Source of the DNA: Pseudomonas parafulva
GTDB lineage: Bacteria; Pseudomonadota; Gammaproteobacteria; Pseudomonadales; Pseudomonadaceae
Assembly (NCBI RefSeq): GCF_000800255.1
Contig: NZ_CP009747.1
Coordinates: forward strand, 1,674,001-1,738,000
Length of the DNA: 64,000 nucleotides
Direction: 5' to 3'
Under the pieces are notes generated by a model, which was not told the origin of the DNA, searched no databases, and saw only the letters and a program-made list of their open reading frames with translations. A program made the position numbers and the translations under genes. Of the stretch, positions 17,391 to 27,102 are shown one piece after another. Every line of letters starts with the position of its first letter. Within the stretch, counting starts at the first letter, position 1.

Positions 17391-18038
17391 ATGGATTTCA
17401 CCTTCTGGGACATCGTGCGCAACTTGCTGGTGGGGTTGCAGTGGACCCTGGCGTTATCGCTGGTGGCCTTCGTCTGCGGCGGGCTTGCCGGACTGTTGGT
17501 GCTGATCGGACGGATCTCCGAGCGCGCACTGCCACGGCGGCTGGCGCGTGCCTACATCGAACTGTTTCAGGGCACGCCGTTGTTGATGCAGCTGTTCATG
17601 GTGTTCTTCGGCATTGCGTTGTTCGGTGTCGATGTGTCGGCCTGGGCAGCGGCGGCTATCGCGCTGACCCTGTTCACCAGTGCATTTCTCGCCGAGATCT
17701 GGCGCGGCTGCGTGGAATCGATCCCGCAAGGGCAGTGGGAAGCCAGCGAAAGCCTGGCGCTGAGCCGTCTGGAGCAACTGCGCCACGTGATCCTGCCGCA
17801 GGCCCTGCGTATCGCCGTTGCGCCGACCGTGGGCTTCTCGGTGCAGGTGGTCAAAGGCACCGCCGTAACCTCGATCATCGGCTTCACCGAGCTGACCAAG
17901 ACCGGCGGCATGATCGCCAACGCCACCTTCGAGCCGTTCATGGTCTACGGCCTGGTCGCGCTCGGCTACTTCATCCTCTGTTATCCGCTCTCGCTGAGCG
18001 CCCGCTACCTTGAAAGGAGGCTGCATGCCGCTGCTTAG
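17391..18038 (+). CDS. Amino-acid ABC transporter permease (HisQ/GlnP type)
   Basis: 215 residues with helices and motifs parallel to the preceding gene: YIELFQGTPLLMQLFMVFFG and an EAA loop WEASESLALSRLEQLRHVILPQAL. It starts directly after the stop of the first permease and overlaps the ATPase gene by 14 bases, so the genes are translationally coupled. It is the second membrane subunit of the importer. Confidence 0.93.
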   Translation: MDFTFWDIVRNLLVGLQWTLALSLVAFVCGGLAGLLVLIGRISERALPRRLARAYIELFQGTPLLMQLFMVFFGIALFGVDVSAWAAAAIALTLFTSAFLAEIWRGCVESIPQGQWEASESLALSRLEQLRHVILPQALRIAVAPTVGFSVQVVKGTAVTSIIGFTELTKTGGMIANATFEPFMVYGLVALGYFILCYPLSLSARYLERRLHAAA

Positions 18039-18759
18039 AGTGTCCGCGCTGCACAAGTATTACGGTGACAATCATGTGCTCAAGGGCGTCGACCTGAGCA
18101 TCGAAGAAGGTGAAGTGGTGGCCATCATCGGCCGCAGCGGCTCGGGCAAGAGCACCTTCCTGCGGACCCTCAATGGTCTGGAATCGATCAGTGACGGGGT
18201 GATCGAAGTGGATGGCGAATACCTCGATGCCAGTCGCGCCGATTTGCGCGCACTGCGCCAGAAGGTGGGCATGGTGTTCCAGCAATTCAACCTGTTCCCA
18301 CACCTGACGGTCGGTGAGAACGTGATGCTGGCACCGCAAGTGGTGAAGAAGGCCGGCAAAGCCGAGGCACAGGCGTTGGCCCGGCAGATGCTGGCTCGGG
18401 TCGGCCTTGCCGAGAAGTTCGACGCCTATCCGGATCGTCTTTCCGGCGGACAGCAGCAGCGGGTGGCCATCGCCCGGGCCCTGGCGATGTCGCCCAAGGT
18501 GCTGCTGTGCGACGAGATCACCTCGGCGCTGGATCCGGAGTTGGTGAGCGAGGTGCTAGGTGTGGTGCGCCAGTTGGCCCGCGAGGGCATGACCCTGGTC
18601 ATGGTCACCCACGAGATGCGCTTCGCTCGGGAAGTGGGCGACAAACTGGTATTCATGCACCAGGGCAAGGTGCACGAGGTGGGCGATCCCGAAGCGCTGT
18701 TCGCCGCGCCGAGGACGCCGGAATTGGCTCACTTCATCGGCATGACCGCGCCGGCCTGA
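18025..18759 (+). CDS. Amino-acid ABC transporter ATP-binding protein
   Basis: 244 residues. The start at 18025 follows AAGGAGG by four bases, inside the end of the permease gene; a TTG at 18010 would lie upstream of this site and is rejected. Walker A is GRSGSGKST, then the Q-loop FQQFNLFP, signature LSGGQQQR, Walker B VLLCDEITSALDPE and the switch His in VTHEM. It energises import of the amino acid bound by the first gene's product. It belongs to the HisP/GlnQ class. Confidence 0.94.
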   Translation: MPLLRVSALHKYYGDNHVLKGVDLSIEEGEVVAIIGRSGSGKSTFLRTLNGLESISDGVIEVDGEYLDASRADLRALRQKVGMVFQQFNLFPHLTVGENVMLAPQVVKKAGKAEAQALARQMLARVGLAEKFDAYPDRLSGGQQQRVAIARALAMSPKVLLCDEITSALDPELVSEVLGVVRQLAREGMTLVMVTHEMRFAREVGDKLVFMHQGKVHEVGDPEALFAAPRTPELAHFIGMTAPA

Positions 18760-18932
18760 CACCAAGGGGGGAGGTGACATTGCCAGCTAAAAGCTTATGC
18801 TGTGCCAATCCATGAGCCTTCCGACTGTTCTGCCATGATCAGATCTCAAACCCTGTATCGCCGGTCCCGCAAGGGTGGTGTGGTCACGTTCCCAGGTTGC
18901 ACAGCCCTGCCGGGCGACCTTGGGAAGTGGGT

Positions 18933-19712
18933 ATGAGCACCCACTCGCAATTCTGGCGCGATTCAGCACTGCCCTTCGTCGAAGCGCGGCGGGTCGGGGA
19001 TGGTCGTGAAGTCTGCTATGGCCCGCATTCCCATGAGAGCTTTTCCATCGGCGTGGTGACAGGTGGGCGCAGTACCTATCTCAATGGTCACCAATGGCGA
19101 GAACTGGCAGCGGGTGCCACCGTCCTGATGAACCCGGGTGCAGTCCATGCGTGCAACCCCATCGCCGATGAGCAGTGGTCGTACCTGATGCTGTATGTGG
19201 ATCTGCCCTGGCTGCAGGCCCAGGGGTTCGTGCTGCCAGTGGCGACGTGGAGTGATTGTCCCCGTCTCTATGGGCACTTGCTTGAGGTGTTCGGGCAACT
19301 GTTCGACGGTCACACCGTGAATGCCGAGGCAATGCTGAAGACGTTCTTCAGTGCGTTGCCGGTGTATCTGGAGGTGCCCAAGCCACGGCCGCTATCGGCT
19401 CATCCCCAATTGGAAACCGCAGCGGCCTTTATTCGCGCCCATCGGCTCGATCCGTTGAGCCTCGAAGACATCTGCGCGGCAGCGGGATTGTCGCGGGCCT
19501 ATCTGATTCGTGCCTTCCGCCGTCGCTTCGGCCTCACCCCGCATGGTTACCTGATCGATCAGCGTGTGCAGCATGCGCGGGCTGAGCTGCGTCGGGGGCG
19601 GGGCATCGCCGAAGTGGCGCTGGAAGCCGGGTTCGCCGATCAGGCGCATTTGCAGCGCGCCTTCAAACAACACCTGGCGGCAACGCCTGGGCATTACCGC
19701 AGCGGTCGGTGA
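18933..19712 (+). CDS. AraC-family transcriptional regulator
   Basis: 259 residues. ATG at 18933, with a weak purine-rich site (GGAAGTGGG) before it. The N-terminal half is a cupin-like ligand domain (CYGPHSHESFSIGVVTGG, MNPGAVHACNP). The C-terminal ~100 residues hold both AraC helix-turn-helices (LEDICAAAGLSRAYLIRAFRRRFG and IAEVALEAGFADQAHLQRAFKQ). It is convergent with a LysE-family exporter nine bases away, a common pairing in which the regulator controls export of an amino acid. The effector is unknown. Confidence 0.92.
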   Translation: MSTHSQFWRDSALPFVEARRVGDGREVCYGPHSHESFSIGVVTGGRSTYLNGHQWRELAAGATVLMNPGAVHACNPIADEQWSYLMLYVDLPWLQAQGFVLPVATWSDCPRLYGHLLEVFGQLFDGHTVNAEAMLKTFFSALPVYLEVPKPRPLSAHPQLETAAAFIRAHRLDPLSLEDICAAAGLSRAYLIRAFRRRFGLTPHGYLIDQRVQHARAELRRGRGIAEVALEAGFADQAHLQRAFKQHLAATPGHYRSGR

Positions 19713-19721
19713 TCCAGCCCT

Positions 19722-20306
19722 TCAGGCCAGCATCAGATACGCCGCGCTGACCACCAGCAAGCCCGCCAGTAGCCGATTGAACAGGCGCATGTTCCGGGCA
19801 TTGCCCAAGTAATGGCTGATCATGCTGCCCGCCCAGGCCCAACTGGCGACCGACACAAAGCAAATGGGCGCGTACAGCCAGGTGAACAGCCACAGCAACT
19901 GGTGATCGCCGCCAGTATAGGCGCCGATACCGGCCACCGAGGCCAGCCATGCCTTGGGATTGAGCCACTGCATCACCGCGCCGTGCCAAGCCGAAGGTGC
20001 CTGGCTCTGGTGCCCAGTGTGCAACTCGCCCCTGTCGCTGGCCAGCTTCCAGGCCATGTACAGCAAGAACAGCACACCGCCCCAGTGCAGCAGACGATTG
20101 AGCAGTGGCCAACGCAGCAGCAGTTCGTGCAGGCCCAGGCCGATCAGCACAAGCAACAGGCAAAAGCCCAGGCTGGCACCGGCGGCGTGTCCCAGGCTGG
20201 CCCGCAGACCGTGTCGCGCGCCGCTGCCCAGCGCGACGATGTTGACAGGGCCTGGGGAAATCGAAGCGGCCAAGGCGAAAGCGGCCATGGACAGTGACAG
20301 GCTCAT
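19722..20306 (-). CDS. LysE/RhtB-family amino-acid exporter
   Basis: 194 residues, about six membrane helices. The start at 20306 (MSLSLSMAAFALAASISPGPVN) is chosen because family members begin just before the SPGP motif; the open frame extends 49 codons further upstream without family similarity. SPGPVN and WLNPKAWL are conserved LysE signatures. It lies tail-to-tail with the AraC gene. It probably exports a neutral or basic amino acid or homoserine lactone. Confidence 0.9.
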   Translation of the reverse strand: MSLSLSMAAFALAASISPGPVNIVALGSGARHGLRASLGHAAGASLGFCLLLVLIGLGLHELLLRWPLLNRLLHWGGVLFLLYMAWKLASDRGELHTGHQSQAPSAWHGAVMQWLNPKAWLASVAGIGAYTGGDHQLLWLFTWLYAPICFVSVASWAWAGSMISHYLGNARNMRLFNRLLAGLLVVSAAYLMLA

Positions 20307-20565
20307 GGAAGGCGTCCTCGTTGTTCTATGAAGCGGCCATGCTCTTGCAGGGGGCACTGCGGCGTATTGAACGAAAGTGCTCAGCGACCGGTTACAGTTT
20401 TTGTAATAGTTTCCCGCTGTCAGAAAAACCTGCTTCGATTGTAGGATCGACATCCCAAATTACACTTAAGGCCCTTATGAGCACCTTCGCGGAGCCCCCC
20501 AGTCCCTGGCCGTCCCGGCCGCCCTTCATGCGTCGTCCTGACGCGTTCCCCGAGAGTACCTGCTG

Positions 20566-22134
20566 ATGGAATGGCTAGCTGACCCCACGGCCTGGCTGGG
20601 CCTGCTGACACTCATCGTGCTCGAACTGGTGCTGGGTATCGATAACCTGGTGTTCATTGCCATCTTGGCCGACAAACTGCCCCCGCATCAGCGTGACCGC
20701 GCCCGGGTGATTGGTTTGACGCTGGCATTGGTGATGCGCCTTGGCCTGCTGGCCTCGATCTCGTGGATGGTGACGCTCACTGCGCCGCTGTTCGAGGTAT
20801 GGGGCAAGAGCTTCTCAGGTCGAGATCTGATCATGCTGTTTGGCGGCGTATTCCTGCTGTTCAAAGCCACCATGGAGCTGCACGAGCGCCTTGAAGGGCA
20901 TGTCGCCCAAAGCAGTGCGGGTGCACGTCACGCGGCTTTCTGGCCGATCGTCGCGCAGATCGTGGTGCTGGACGCGGTGTTCTCGCTGGATGCGGTGATC
21001 ACCGCCGTGGGCATGGTCGAGCATCTGTCGGTGATGATGATCGCAGTGATCTTCTCCATCGGCATCATGATCGTGGCCAGCAAGCCGCTGACCCGTTTCG
21101 TCAACGCCCACCCGACGGTCATCATGCTGTGCCTGGGCTTCTTGATGATGATCGGCTTCAGCCTGACCGCCGAAGGCCTGGGCTTCCACATTCCCAAGGG
21201 CTATCTGTATGCGGCGATCGGTTTCTCGATCCTGATCGAGGCGTTCAACCAACTGGCCCGGGCTCGTCGCAAGCGCAGCCTGCAACAGCACCGCCCGCTG
21301 CGCGAGCGCACCGCCCACGCGGTGCTGCGCCTGCTGGGCGGGCGTCGTGTCGAGGCTGACGAACTGGGCGAGGAGATCGCCGACCTGGTCGAAGGCGGTG
21401 AAGAACAGGTGCTGTTCGACCGCCGCGAGCGCGTGATGATCAGCGGTGTGCTGAACCTCGCCGAGCGGCCGATCCGGACCGTGATGACCGTGCGCACCGA
21501 AGTCGATGCGCTGGACCTGGCGCAGTCGGCCGAGATGATCACGCAGACGCTGATCAACTCGCCTTACTCACGGCTGCCGCTGATTCGTGACGGTCGCATC
21601 GACGAGCCTCTGGGCTTCATTCACAAGAAGGAGTTGCTCAAGGAATTGCTGACCGGTAGTACCCCGGACCTTGAGCGTATGGTGCGCCAGCCGCTGAACC
21701 TGCTGGAGAGCTTCAGCATTCTCAATGCGCTGGAGCAGATGCGCGGACAGTCGACGCACATCGCGTTCGTGATCAACGAATTCGGTGATTTCACCGGCGT
21801 GCTGACCATGACCGACATTCTTGAGTCGATCGCCGGTGAGCTTCCCGATGCCAGTGAGGTGGCCGGGCCGGAGATCGTCCAGGAGGTCGATGGGTTCGTC
21901 GTCAACGGGGCGCTGAACCTGACCCAGGTGCAGGCGCGAACCGGCTTCGCCGCCCGCGCCACCGAGGATTACCAGACCCTCGCCGGACTGGTGATGAGCC
22001 TGCTCGACCGCCTGCCGATGGTCGGCGATCAGCTCGACTGCAATGGCTGGCGCATGACGGTGATGGCGGTGCAGGAGCGCCGGGTGCGCCAGGTGCGCCT
22101 TACACCGCCCGCCGACGCTGACGCAGGTGCTTGA
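20566..22134 (+). CDS. TerC-family integral membrane protein with CBS pair and CorC/HlyC domain
   Basis: 522 residues of three modules. Residues 1 to about 230 are a TerC membrane domain with seven helices and the acidic metal-site motifs LGIDNLVF and [12 protein letters not shown]. Residues about 300-430 hold a CBS-domain pair ([26 protein letters not shown]). The C-terminal ~80 residues are the transporter-associated CorC_HlyC domain ([17 protein letters not shown]). The same order is found in E. coli YegH/YoaE. TerC proteins are linked to manganese export and to metalation of exoenzymes, but this fusion subtype lacks a proven role. The 3' end overlaps the convergent rarD gene by 35 bases. 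Confidence 0.92.
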   Translation: MEWLADPTAWLGLLTLIVLELVLGIDNLVFIAILADKLPPHQRDRARVIGLTLALVMRLGLLASISWMVTLTAPLFEVWGKSFSGRDLIMLFGGVFLLFKATMELHERLEGHVAQSSAGARHAAFWPIVAQIVVLDAVFSLDAVITAVGMVEHLSVMMIAVIFSIGIMIVASKPLTRFVNAHPTVIMLCLGFLMMIGFSLTAEGLGFHIPKGYLYAAIGFSILIEAFNQLARARRKRSLQQHRPLRERTAHAVLRLLGGRRVEADELGEEIADLVEGGEEQVLFDRRERVMISGVLNLAERPIRTVMTVRTEVDALDLAQSAEMITQTLINSPYSRLPLIRDGRIDEPLGFIHKKELLKELLTGSTPDLERMVRQPLNLLESFSILNALEQMRGQSTHIAFVINEFGDFTGVLTMTDILESIAGELPDASEVAGPEIVQEVDGFVVNGALNLTQVQARTGFAARATEDYQTLAGLVMSLLDRLPMVGDQLDCNGWRMTVMAVQERRVRQVRLTPPADADAGA

Positions 22135-22984
22135 TGCCCTCGAGCACCAGGACCAGTACGGCGGCCCAGATCGGCAGATAGGTCAGCCACTGATCCGAGG
22201 TGATGGTTTCGCCCAGCAGCAGTGCCACGCCAACCAGCAGCACCGGTTCGACGTAGCTGAGCAAACCGAACAGGCCAAAGGGCAGTAAGCGGCTGGCCAG
22301 CACGTAGACGATCAGCGCCGAGGCGCTGATCGCACCGAGCAGGGGAATCAGCCCATACAATCCAGGATGGGCGGCCAGGTCGGCCGTTGTCAGGGGGCCC
22401 TCGATCACGAAGTACAGGGCCCAGGGCAGCAGCAGGCACATGTCGCACCACAAACCGCCCAGGTGGTCGGTGCGGCAGCGTCGGCGCAGGACGAAGTAAA
22501 TCGGGTAGCCCACCACCACCAACAAGGTTTCCCAGGCGAAGCTGCCATGCTGGTACAACTCGTGGCCAACGCCTAGGGCAGCGCAGCCCACGGCCAGTTT
22601 TTGCAGGCGTGAGAGACGTTCGCCATAGACCACTCTGCCCGTGAGCACCATTGCCAGGGGCAGTAGGAAGTAGCCCATCGATACTTCCAGACTGCGCCCA
22701 TGCAGCGGTGCCCACAGGAATAGCCACAACTGGATGCCCAGCAGCGATGAAGTGCCGATCATGCCGAGCAGCAGGGCGGGTGTCTGGCGGATCCGTGTCA
22801 ACAGTTCGCCGACATGGCGCCAGTCCTTGCTCAGCAGCATGAACAGGGTCAGGCACGGCAGGGTCAGCAACGTTCGCCAGCCAAAAATTTCCTCGCCGTC
22901 GAGCGGAGCAAGCAGGGAGGTGTAGAAATACATCACGGCGAACAGACAGGACGCCATGACGGACGAGATGATGCCTTTTGACAC
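22100..22984 (-). CDS. rarD: EamA-family transporter RarD
   Basis: 294 residues, ten predicted helices of the drug/metabolite transporter superfamily. The start is GTG at 22984 ([22 protein letters not shown]), where RarD proteins normally begin, with GAGG six bases upstream; earlier in-frame starts add unrelated sequence. LGYFLLPL-like ([10 protein letters not shown]), [10 protein letters not shown] and LSYVEPVLL are family motifs. RarD is named for chloramphenicol sensitivity, but its physiological substrate is not established. The gene overlaps the end of the terC gene on the opposite strand. Confidence 0.9.
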   Translation of the reverse strand: MSKGIISSVMASCLFAVMYFYTSLLAPLDGEEIFGWRTLLTLPCLTLFMLLSKDWRHVGELLTRIRQTPALLLGMIGTSSLLGIQLWLFLWAPLHGRSLEVSMGYFLLPLAMVLTGRVVYGERLSRLQKLAVGCAALGVGHELYQHGSFAWETLLVVVGYPIYFVLRRRCRTDHLGGLWCDMCLLLPWALYFVIEGPLTTADLAAHPGLYGLIPLLGAISASALIVYVLASRLLPFGLFGLLSYVEPVLLVGVALLLGETITSDQWLTYLPIWAAVLVLVLEGIKHLRQRRRAV

Positions 22985-23018
22985 GAAAGCCTCGATAGCT
23001 GGAGAGTGGACGGACCGA

Positions 23019-24605
23019 TCAACCGGGCATGATGGCAGCGGGGGTGTCCGGGGGCAACCGGCCGCTTGAGGAACGTGCGGCGAGTGCCTGGATGAAGGCC
23101 TCCAGTGGCATGGGCCTGGCATGCAGGTAACCTTGCTGCAGATCGACCTGATGTCGTGCCAGGTAATCCCGCTGCGCCTCGGTTTCCACCCCTTCAGCGA
23201 CCACCGCCAGATCCAGCTTGCGCGAGAGCTCGATGATGGTGTCGAGGATGTGCTGCGAGAGCGCGTCGCCGCCGATCATGGCGACGAAGCTCTGATCAAT
23301 TTTCAGATAATCGATGTTGAACTGACGCAGGTAGCTCAGGCTGGATTGCCCGGTGCCGAAGTCGTCCAAGGCGATCTTTACGCCCATCTGGTGGAGTTTC
23401 TCGAACAGTTCGAGGGTCATCGGCGTGACTTCGAGCAGCTTGCGTTCGGTCAGTTCCAGCGTCAGCAGCACCCGTCCGGGGGGAAAGAAGCCGAGAAAGG
23501 CGCGACACTCGTCGAGCAGGGTGAAGTCCTGGCAATGATCGGCGGTGATGTTGATGCCGATGTGAAAGCCTTCATCCATGAAGGCTGCATAAGGCGCCAG
23601 ACCTCGGGCGGTGCGCAGCATCAACGCGCGAGTCATGGGTACGATCTGCCCGCTGTGCTCGGCATAAGGGATGAACAGGTCAGGGGGCACCAGCCCCTCG
23701 CGCGGGTGCTGCCAGCGCATCAGCACTTCAGCCCCGGCCCAACGATAGTCGCTTGTGCGCACCACGGGCTGGAAATACGGGGTGAACTCGTCGGCCTGCA
23801 GCGCCCTGTCCAATTCGCTGCGTGACGAGGACGCCCGGCGCAGTTGCCAATGGCAGGTCATGCCGATAAATGTGCCGATGACACACAGCAGGGCGAGCAG
23901 CGCTGGATAGTGGCTGTAGAGCGTGCGCAGCGATTGATGTGCGCGATAGCCGCCATGTACACCGAACGGATAGCGGGAGGAATACAGCGATATTGGCGTG
24001 CTGCCTGTCAAAAGCGGCTTTGAGAGGTGCACCCGACCGTCGGCACCCATCCAGTGCGTGCCGACCTGAATCTGCAGGGCTTCGTCATTGGCAATCAACT
24101 GCAAGGCGGTAATGAGGTGATCCCCATCCACCGTGAGCAGAACGCCACGCCCAGCCTGGTGGGTTCGATAGACCAGCAGCGCGTGGTCGGGCGTGACCGT
24201 GTTTCCATCCATCAACCACAGTTGGCCCTCGATGTAGCGCATCGCTTCGACCGGCTCATGAATGGCGCCAAACAGGGACGAGCAATAAAGTATGTCGTTG
24301 GCGAACAGGTTGGTCGAGCGGATGAACGCGTTGCGCGTCACCTGCTCGCGCAGTGCGAGCGTCACCTCTGCGCAAGGGCGGCCTGCCAGCGGTGCCAGGA
24401 TCTTCGCTGCGGCCGACACGCTGTCGAGAATGCGTTCGACATGATTGACCACCTGTCGTGCCGTGGCCACGCTGCGCTCGTGCAGGTTACGCTCGACTTG
24501 CCACTCTAGCAGTACCAATCCGCACAGCAGCGGCAGCGCGCCAACCGCCCAAGGAAGTACAGCCCGCCAGGTTGGATGACGTTGACGTTCAAGCGTGAGA
24601 GGCAT
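23019..24605 (-). CDS. CSS-motif EAL-domain cyclic-di-GMP phosphodiesterase
   Basis: 528 residues from the ATG at 24605; a GTG at 24638 is also possible and neither has a clear ribosome site. Helix 17-35, a periplasmic CSS sensor (Cys78 and C108-S-S110), a second helix (about 233-251), then a cytoplasmic EAL domain (about 265-515). Catalytic residues are present: E293 (EVL), N352, E384 (LELTE), the D414-D415 pair, K435, and AEGVE and QGY further on, so hydrolysis of c-di-GMP is expected. In E. coli CSS enzymes the two cysteines form a disulphide in the periplasm that restrains activity, and this geometry is conserved. A second, EAL-less CSS protein lies 1.4 kb away across hppD. Confidence 0.93.
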   Translation of the reverse strand: MPLTLERQRHPTWRAVLPWAVGALPLLCGLVLLEWQVERNLHERSVATARQVVNHVERILDSVSAAAKILAPLAGRPCAEVTLALREQVTRNAFIRSTNLFANDILYCSSLFGAIHEPVEAMRYIEGQLWLMDGNTVTPDHALLVYRTHQAGRGVLLTVDGDHLITALQLIANDEALQIQVGTHWMGADGRVHLSKPLLTGSTPISLYSSRYPFGVHGGYRAHQSLRTLYSHYPALLALLCVIGTFIGMTCHWQLRRASSSRSELDRALQADEFTPYFQPVVRTSDYRWAGAEVLMRWQHPREGLVPPDLFIPYAEHSGQIVPMTRALMLRTARGLAPYAAFMDEGFHIGINITADHCQDFTLLDECRAFLGFFPPGRVLLTLELTERKLLEVTPMTLELFEKLHQMGVKIALDDFGTGQSSLSYLRQFNIDYLKIDQSFVAMIGGDALSQHILDTIIELSRKLDLAVVAEGVETEAQRDYLARHQVDLQQGYLHARPMPLEAFIQALAARSSSGRLPPDTPAAIMPG

Positions 24606-24909
24606 GTGAGTCTGGAGGTGAGTGGCTGCCGACAGCACAAGAATAGTCGGTGATACGCCCGCACACTGAACGAGTGCGCGACAAAGGAAATTACGCCCTG
24701 TAGAATCAAGTTACGAATACAAGAATAAGGTTTCCCGTTTTGGGGAACCGACCCAGCCGAGAACATTGCTATGGCGTATCACGGGTTCAAGCTTCTCATC
24801 GGTGATTTTCTCGCCCGCAGCGTCAGGGGAATTCCCTGCTCGCCGCCTGTCCTGTCTGACATCCCACGCATTCGAGCATATTCATTCTGTTACCGCTGAG
24901 GATAACGAC
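24606..24909. promoter_or_regulatory. Divergent regulatory region of the EAL gene and hppD
   Basis: 304 bases without a gene, AT-richer than its flanks. It holds an interrupted palindrome at 24729-24749 (GGTTTCCC, five-base loop, GGGGAACC, one G-T pair) that could be an operator or a leader hairpin of hppD. No sigma-54 box was found and the only TyrR-like element has wrong spacing. GAGG lies about ten bases before the hppD ATG. Confidence 0.45.
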
Positions 24910-25986
24910 ATGGCAGATCTTTTCGAAAACCCGATGGGCCTGATGGGCTTCGAGTTCATCGAGTTCGCTTCCCCCACCCCTGGCGTTCTTGAGCCCGTGT
25001 TCCAAGCATTGGGCTTCACCAAGGTGGCTACCCACCGTTCCAAAGAGGTGCACCTGTACCGCCAGGGCGGCATCAATCTGATTCTCAACAATGAGCCCAA
25101 GAGCATCGCGGCGTACTTCGCTGCCGAGCATGGCCCGTCGGTATGCGGCATGGCGTTTCGCGTGCGCAACGCGCACGACGCTTACGCTAGAGCGTTGGAG
25201 CTCGGCGCGCAGCCGGTTGAGATCGAAACCGGCCCCATGGAGTTGCGCCTACCGGCGATCAAGGGTATCGGTGGTGCACCGCTGTACCTGATCGACCGCT
25301 TCGAAGAGGGCAGCTCGATCTACGATATCGACTTCAACTTCATCGAGGGTGTCGATCGTAATCCGGTTGGGGCGGGACTGCAGGTGATCGATCACTTGAC
25401 TCACAATGTCTATCGCGGGCGCATGGCCTATTGGGCCGGTTTTTACGAAAAGCTGTTCAATTTCCGGGAAATTCGCTACTTCGACATCAAGGGCGAGTAC
25501 ACCGGCCTCACTTCCAAGGCCATGACCGCACCTGATGGCATGATTCGCATTCCGCTCAACGAGGAGTCTTCCAAGGGCTCCGGACAGATCGAGGAATTCC
25601 TCATGCAGTTCAACGGAGAGGGCATTCAGCATGTTGCCTTCCTCACCGACGATCTGCTCAAAACATGGGATGCCCTGAAAGGCATTGGCATGCGCTTCAT
25701 GACGCCACCTCCCCAGACCTACTACGAAATGCTCGAGGAGCGTCTTCCAGGGCATGGCGAACCGGTCGATCAACTCAAAGCTCGAGGTATTCTCCTCGAC
25801 GGCGCATCGGTGTCGGGAGATAAGCGCCTGTTGCTCCAGATTTTCTCCGAAACCCTGATGGGGCCCGTGTTCTTCGAGTTCATCCAGCGCAAGGGAGATG
25901 ATGGTTTCGGAGAAGGAAACTTCAAAGCGCTCTTTGAATCCATCGAGCGTGATCAGGTTCGTCGAGGCGTGCTGAGCGCCGAGTGA
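24910..25986 (+). CDS. hppD: 4-hydroxyphenylpyruvate dioxygenase
   Basis: 358 residues, the standard Pseudomonas length. The ATG at 24910 ([16 protein letters not shown]) is the family start; the upstream open frame has no similarity. The enzyme is a non-haem iron(II) dioxygenase that converts 4-hydroxyphenylpyruvate to homogentisate in tyrosine breakdown. The facial triad is intact: His162 (IDHLTHN), His241 (IQHVAF) and Glu323 ([18 protein letters not shown]), one more than the published numbering of the P. fluorescens enzyme. Downstream pathway genes (hmgA, fahA, maiA) are not in the window. Loss or tuning of homogentisate flow gives pyomelanin in this genus. Confidence 0.98.
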   Translation: MADLFENPMGLMGFEFIEFASPTPGVLEPVFQALGFTKVATHRSKEVHLYRQGGINLILNNEPKSIAAYFAAEHGPSVCGMAFRVRNAHDAYARALELGAQPVEIETGPMELRLPAIKGIGGAPLYLIDRFEEGSSIYDIDFNFIEGVDRNPVGAGLQVIDHLTHNVYRGRMAYWAGFYEKLFNFREIRYFDIKGEYTGLTSKAMTAPDGMIRIPLNEESSKGSGQIEEFLMQFNGEGIQHVAFLTDDLLKTWDALKGIGMRFMTPPPQTYYEMLEERLPGHGEPVDQLKARGILLDGASVSGDKRLLLQIFSETLMGPVFFEFIQRKGDDGFGEGNFKALFESIERDQVRRGVLSAE

Positions 25987-26000
25987 TCACACGTGTCGGG

Positions 26001-26816
26001 TCAAGCCGCCGGTCGCCGATTGGCGGTTTTACCGTCGATGTTGACCCTTCGATTACGCAAGCTCCAGATCACGACGGCAGAAGTGAGTGCACTGATCAGC
26101 ACCAGTGAGGGGAGCACGCTGTTTCTTGCCTGGCGTGCTTCCGCGGCAGTGAAGCCCTGCGGATAGCCGACTTTTATTCGGTATCCGTACTTCTTGGAAA
26201 CACCGCCTTCCAAGAACTCCGACATTGAGGGGCGTATTTGCTCACGGCTGTCGCCCTCTGTCCAAATGTACTGATCGCCGATTTCAACGATCAGACGCAG
26301 GCCATTTTTGAAAGCGCGTAGTTCGTTGCGTATTTCCAGTCCATAGGTTGTGGCGACGACTGAGCGGTCGCCGTTGACCAAGCGATAGGCGACCAGTGCG
26401 CCATCGGGTATCGCGGTCGAATCGAAGATCAACCGGAGGGTCTGGTCCGGGGCAAAGTCGGGAAGTTCCATGGTCTCCATGCTGCGGCATATTCGCCCCG
26501 CGCCCTGATTGACGATCAGCGATTGCAGTCTAGGGTTGCCTGCGACCTGGGCGGCGAGTCTGTTCTGAATGTCCTGGCAGGGTTTTGTCCCTGACGGCAG
26601 GGCGAGTACTGCTGCGGCGCGCAGACCATCGAACAGACGGTCGAACGTGAACAATGCTTCGTCTACGGCGATCTTCGCGCTTTGCTCCAAGCGTTTATTC
26701 AATTGATAGTCCATGACGAGCAGCCCAGAGATCAGTGGCGCAGCACCGATCAGCAGTGCGATCGCCAGAGCGACCATGCGACGGCTTTGATGCTTTGGAT
26801 GCCTTGATATGCTCAT
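26001..26816 (-). CDS. Stand-alone CSS-type periplasmic sensor, EAL domain absent
   Basis: 271 residues: an N-terminal helix (about 14-34), a periplasmic domain and a second helix (about 238-256), ending about 15 residues later. The periplasmic part matches the CSS sensor: Cys80 and Cys110 keep the 30-residue spacing of the nearby EAL enzyme (Cys78/Cys108). The motif is degenerate, C-R-S instead of C-S-S. There is no cytoplasmic output domain, and the downstream bases are filled by the hppD 3' flank, so it looks like a complete truncated paralogue. It may act as a disulphide-state modulator of the EAL protein or be a decayed copy. Confidence 0.75.
   Translation of the reverse strand: MSISRHPKHQSRRMVALAIALLIGAAPLISGLLVMDYQLNKRLEQSAKIAVDEALFTFDRLFDGLRAAAVLALPSGTKPCQDIQNRLAAQVAGNPRLQSLIVNQGAGRICRSMETMELPDFAPDQTLRLIFDSTAIPDGALVAYRLVNGDRSVVATTYGLEIRNELRAFKNGLRLIVEIGDQYIWTEGDSREQIRPSMSEFLEGGVSKKYGYRIKVGYPQGFTAAEARQARNSVLPSLVLISALTSAVVIWSLRNRRVNIDGKTANRRPAA
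26004..26031 (+). terminator. Probable hppD terminator
   Basis: Stem AGCCGCC / GGCGGTT (one G-T pair) with an 11-base loop followed by TTTTA on the plus strand, 17 bases after the hppD stop. It sits within the 3' end of the convergent CSS gene. Confidence 0.5.
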
Positions 26817-27033
26817 TGATTTCCTAATCCGATAGTGGAGGACTCCAAGAGCCTAAGGCTGTGTCTGGGGCCACGCTGTAGGTCATATCTGTAGCGTATG
26901 AAGCAAGGCATGCTCAAGGCGTGGGATTGATTACGCCTACCCCCCGAGCCAACGGTGGATGCGCGTCTGCCAGGCGGCACTGGCGATCCATGTGCTAGGC
27001 TCAAACCCACCTCAATACTGCCCAGGAGTTGCC

Positions 27034-27102
27034 ATGGACCCGGAAACTCTGCTCCGCTACTCCATCTTCGTCGTCATGCTAGAACGGGAGTCTGTTCCGT
27101 GA
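27034..27102 (+). CDS. 22-codon leader ORF coupled to the hybrid kinase
   Basis: ATG at 27034 is preceded by AGGAG with a five-base spacer, the best ribosome site in the area. The frame encodes MDPETLLRYSIFVVMLERES and two further residues, then stops at TGA 27100-27102, overlapping the kinase GTG start (GTGA). The first ~15 residues look like the beginning of a membrane protein, so it may be the stump of a deleted gene. Alternatively it is a true leader peptide that couples translation to the kinase. Confidence 0.45.
   Translation: MDPETLLRYSIFVVMLERESVP

Noticed and set aside
20307..20565. Possible yybP-ykoY manganese riboswitch before the terC gene
   Set aside because: I could not find the conserved junction sequences or helices of that class; only the gene context suggested it.
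24700..24720. TyrR-like box (TGTAGA...TTACGA) upstream of hppD
   Set aside because: Spacing is one base short of the consensus and several key bases differ.
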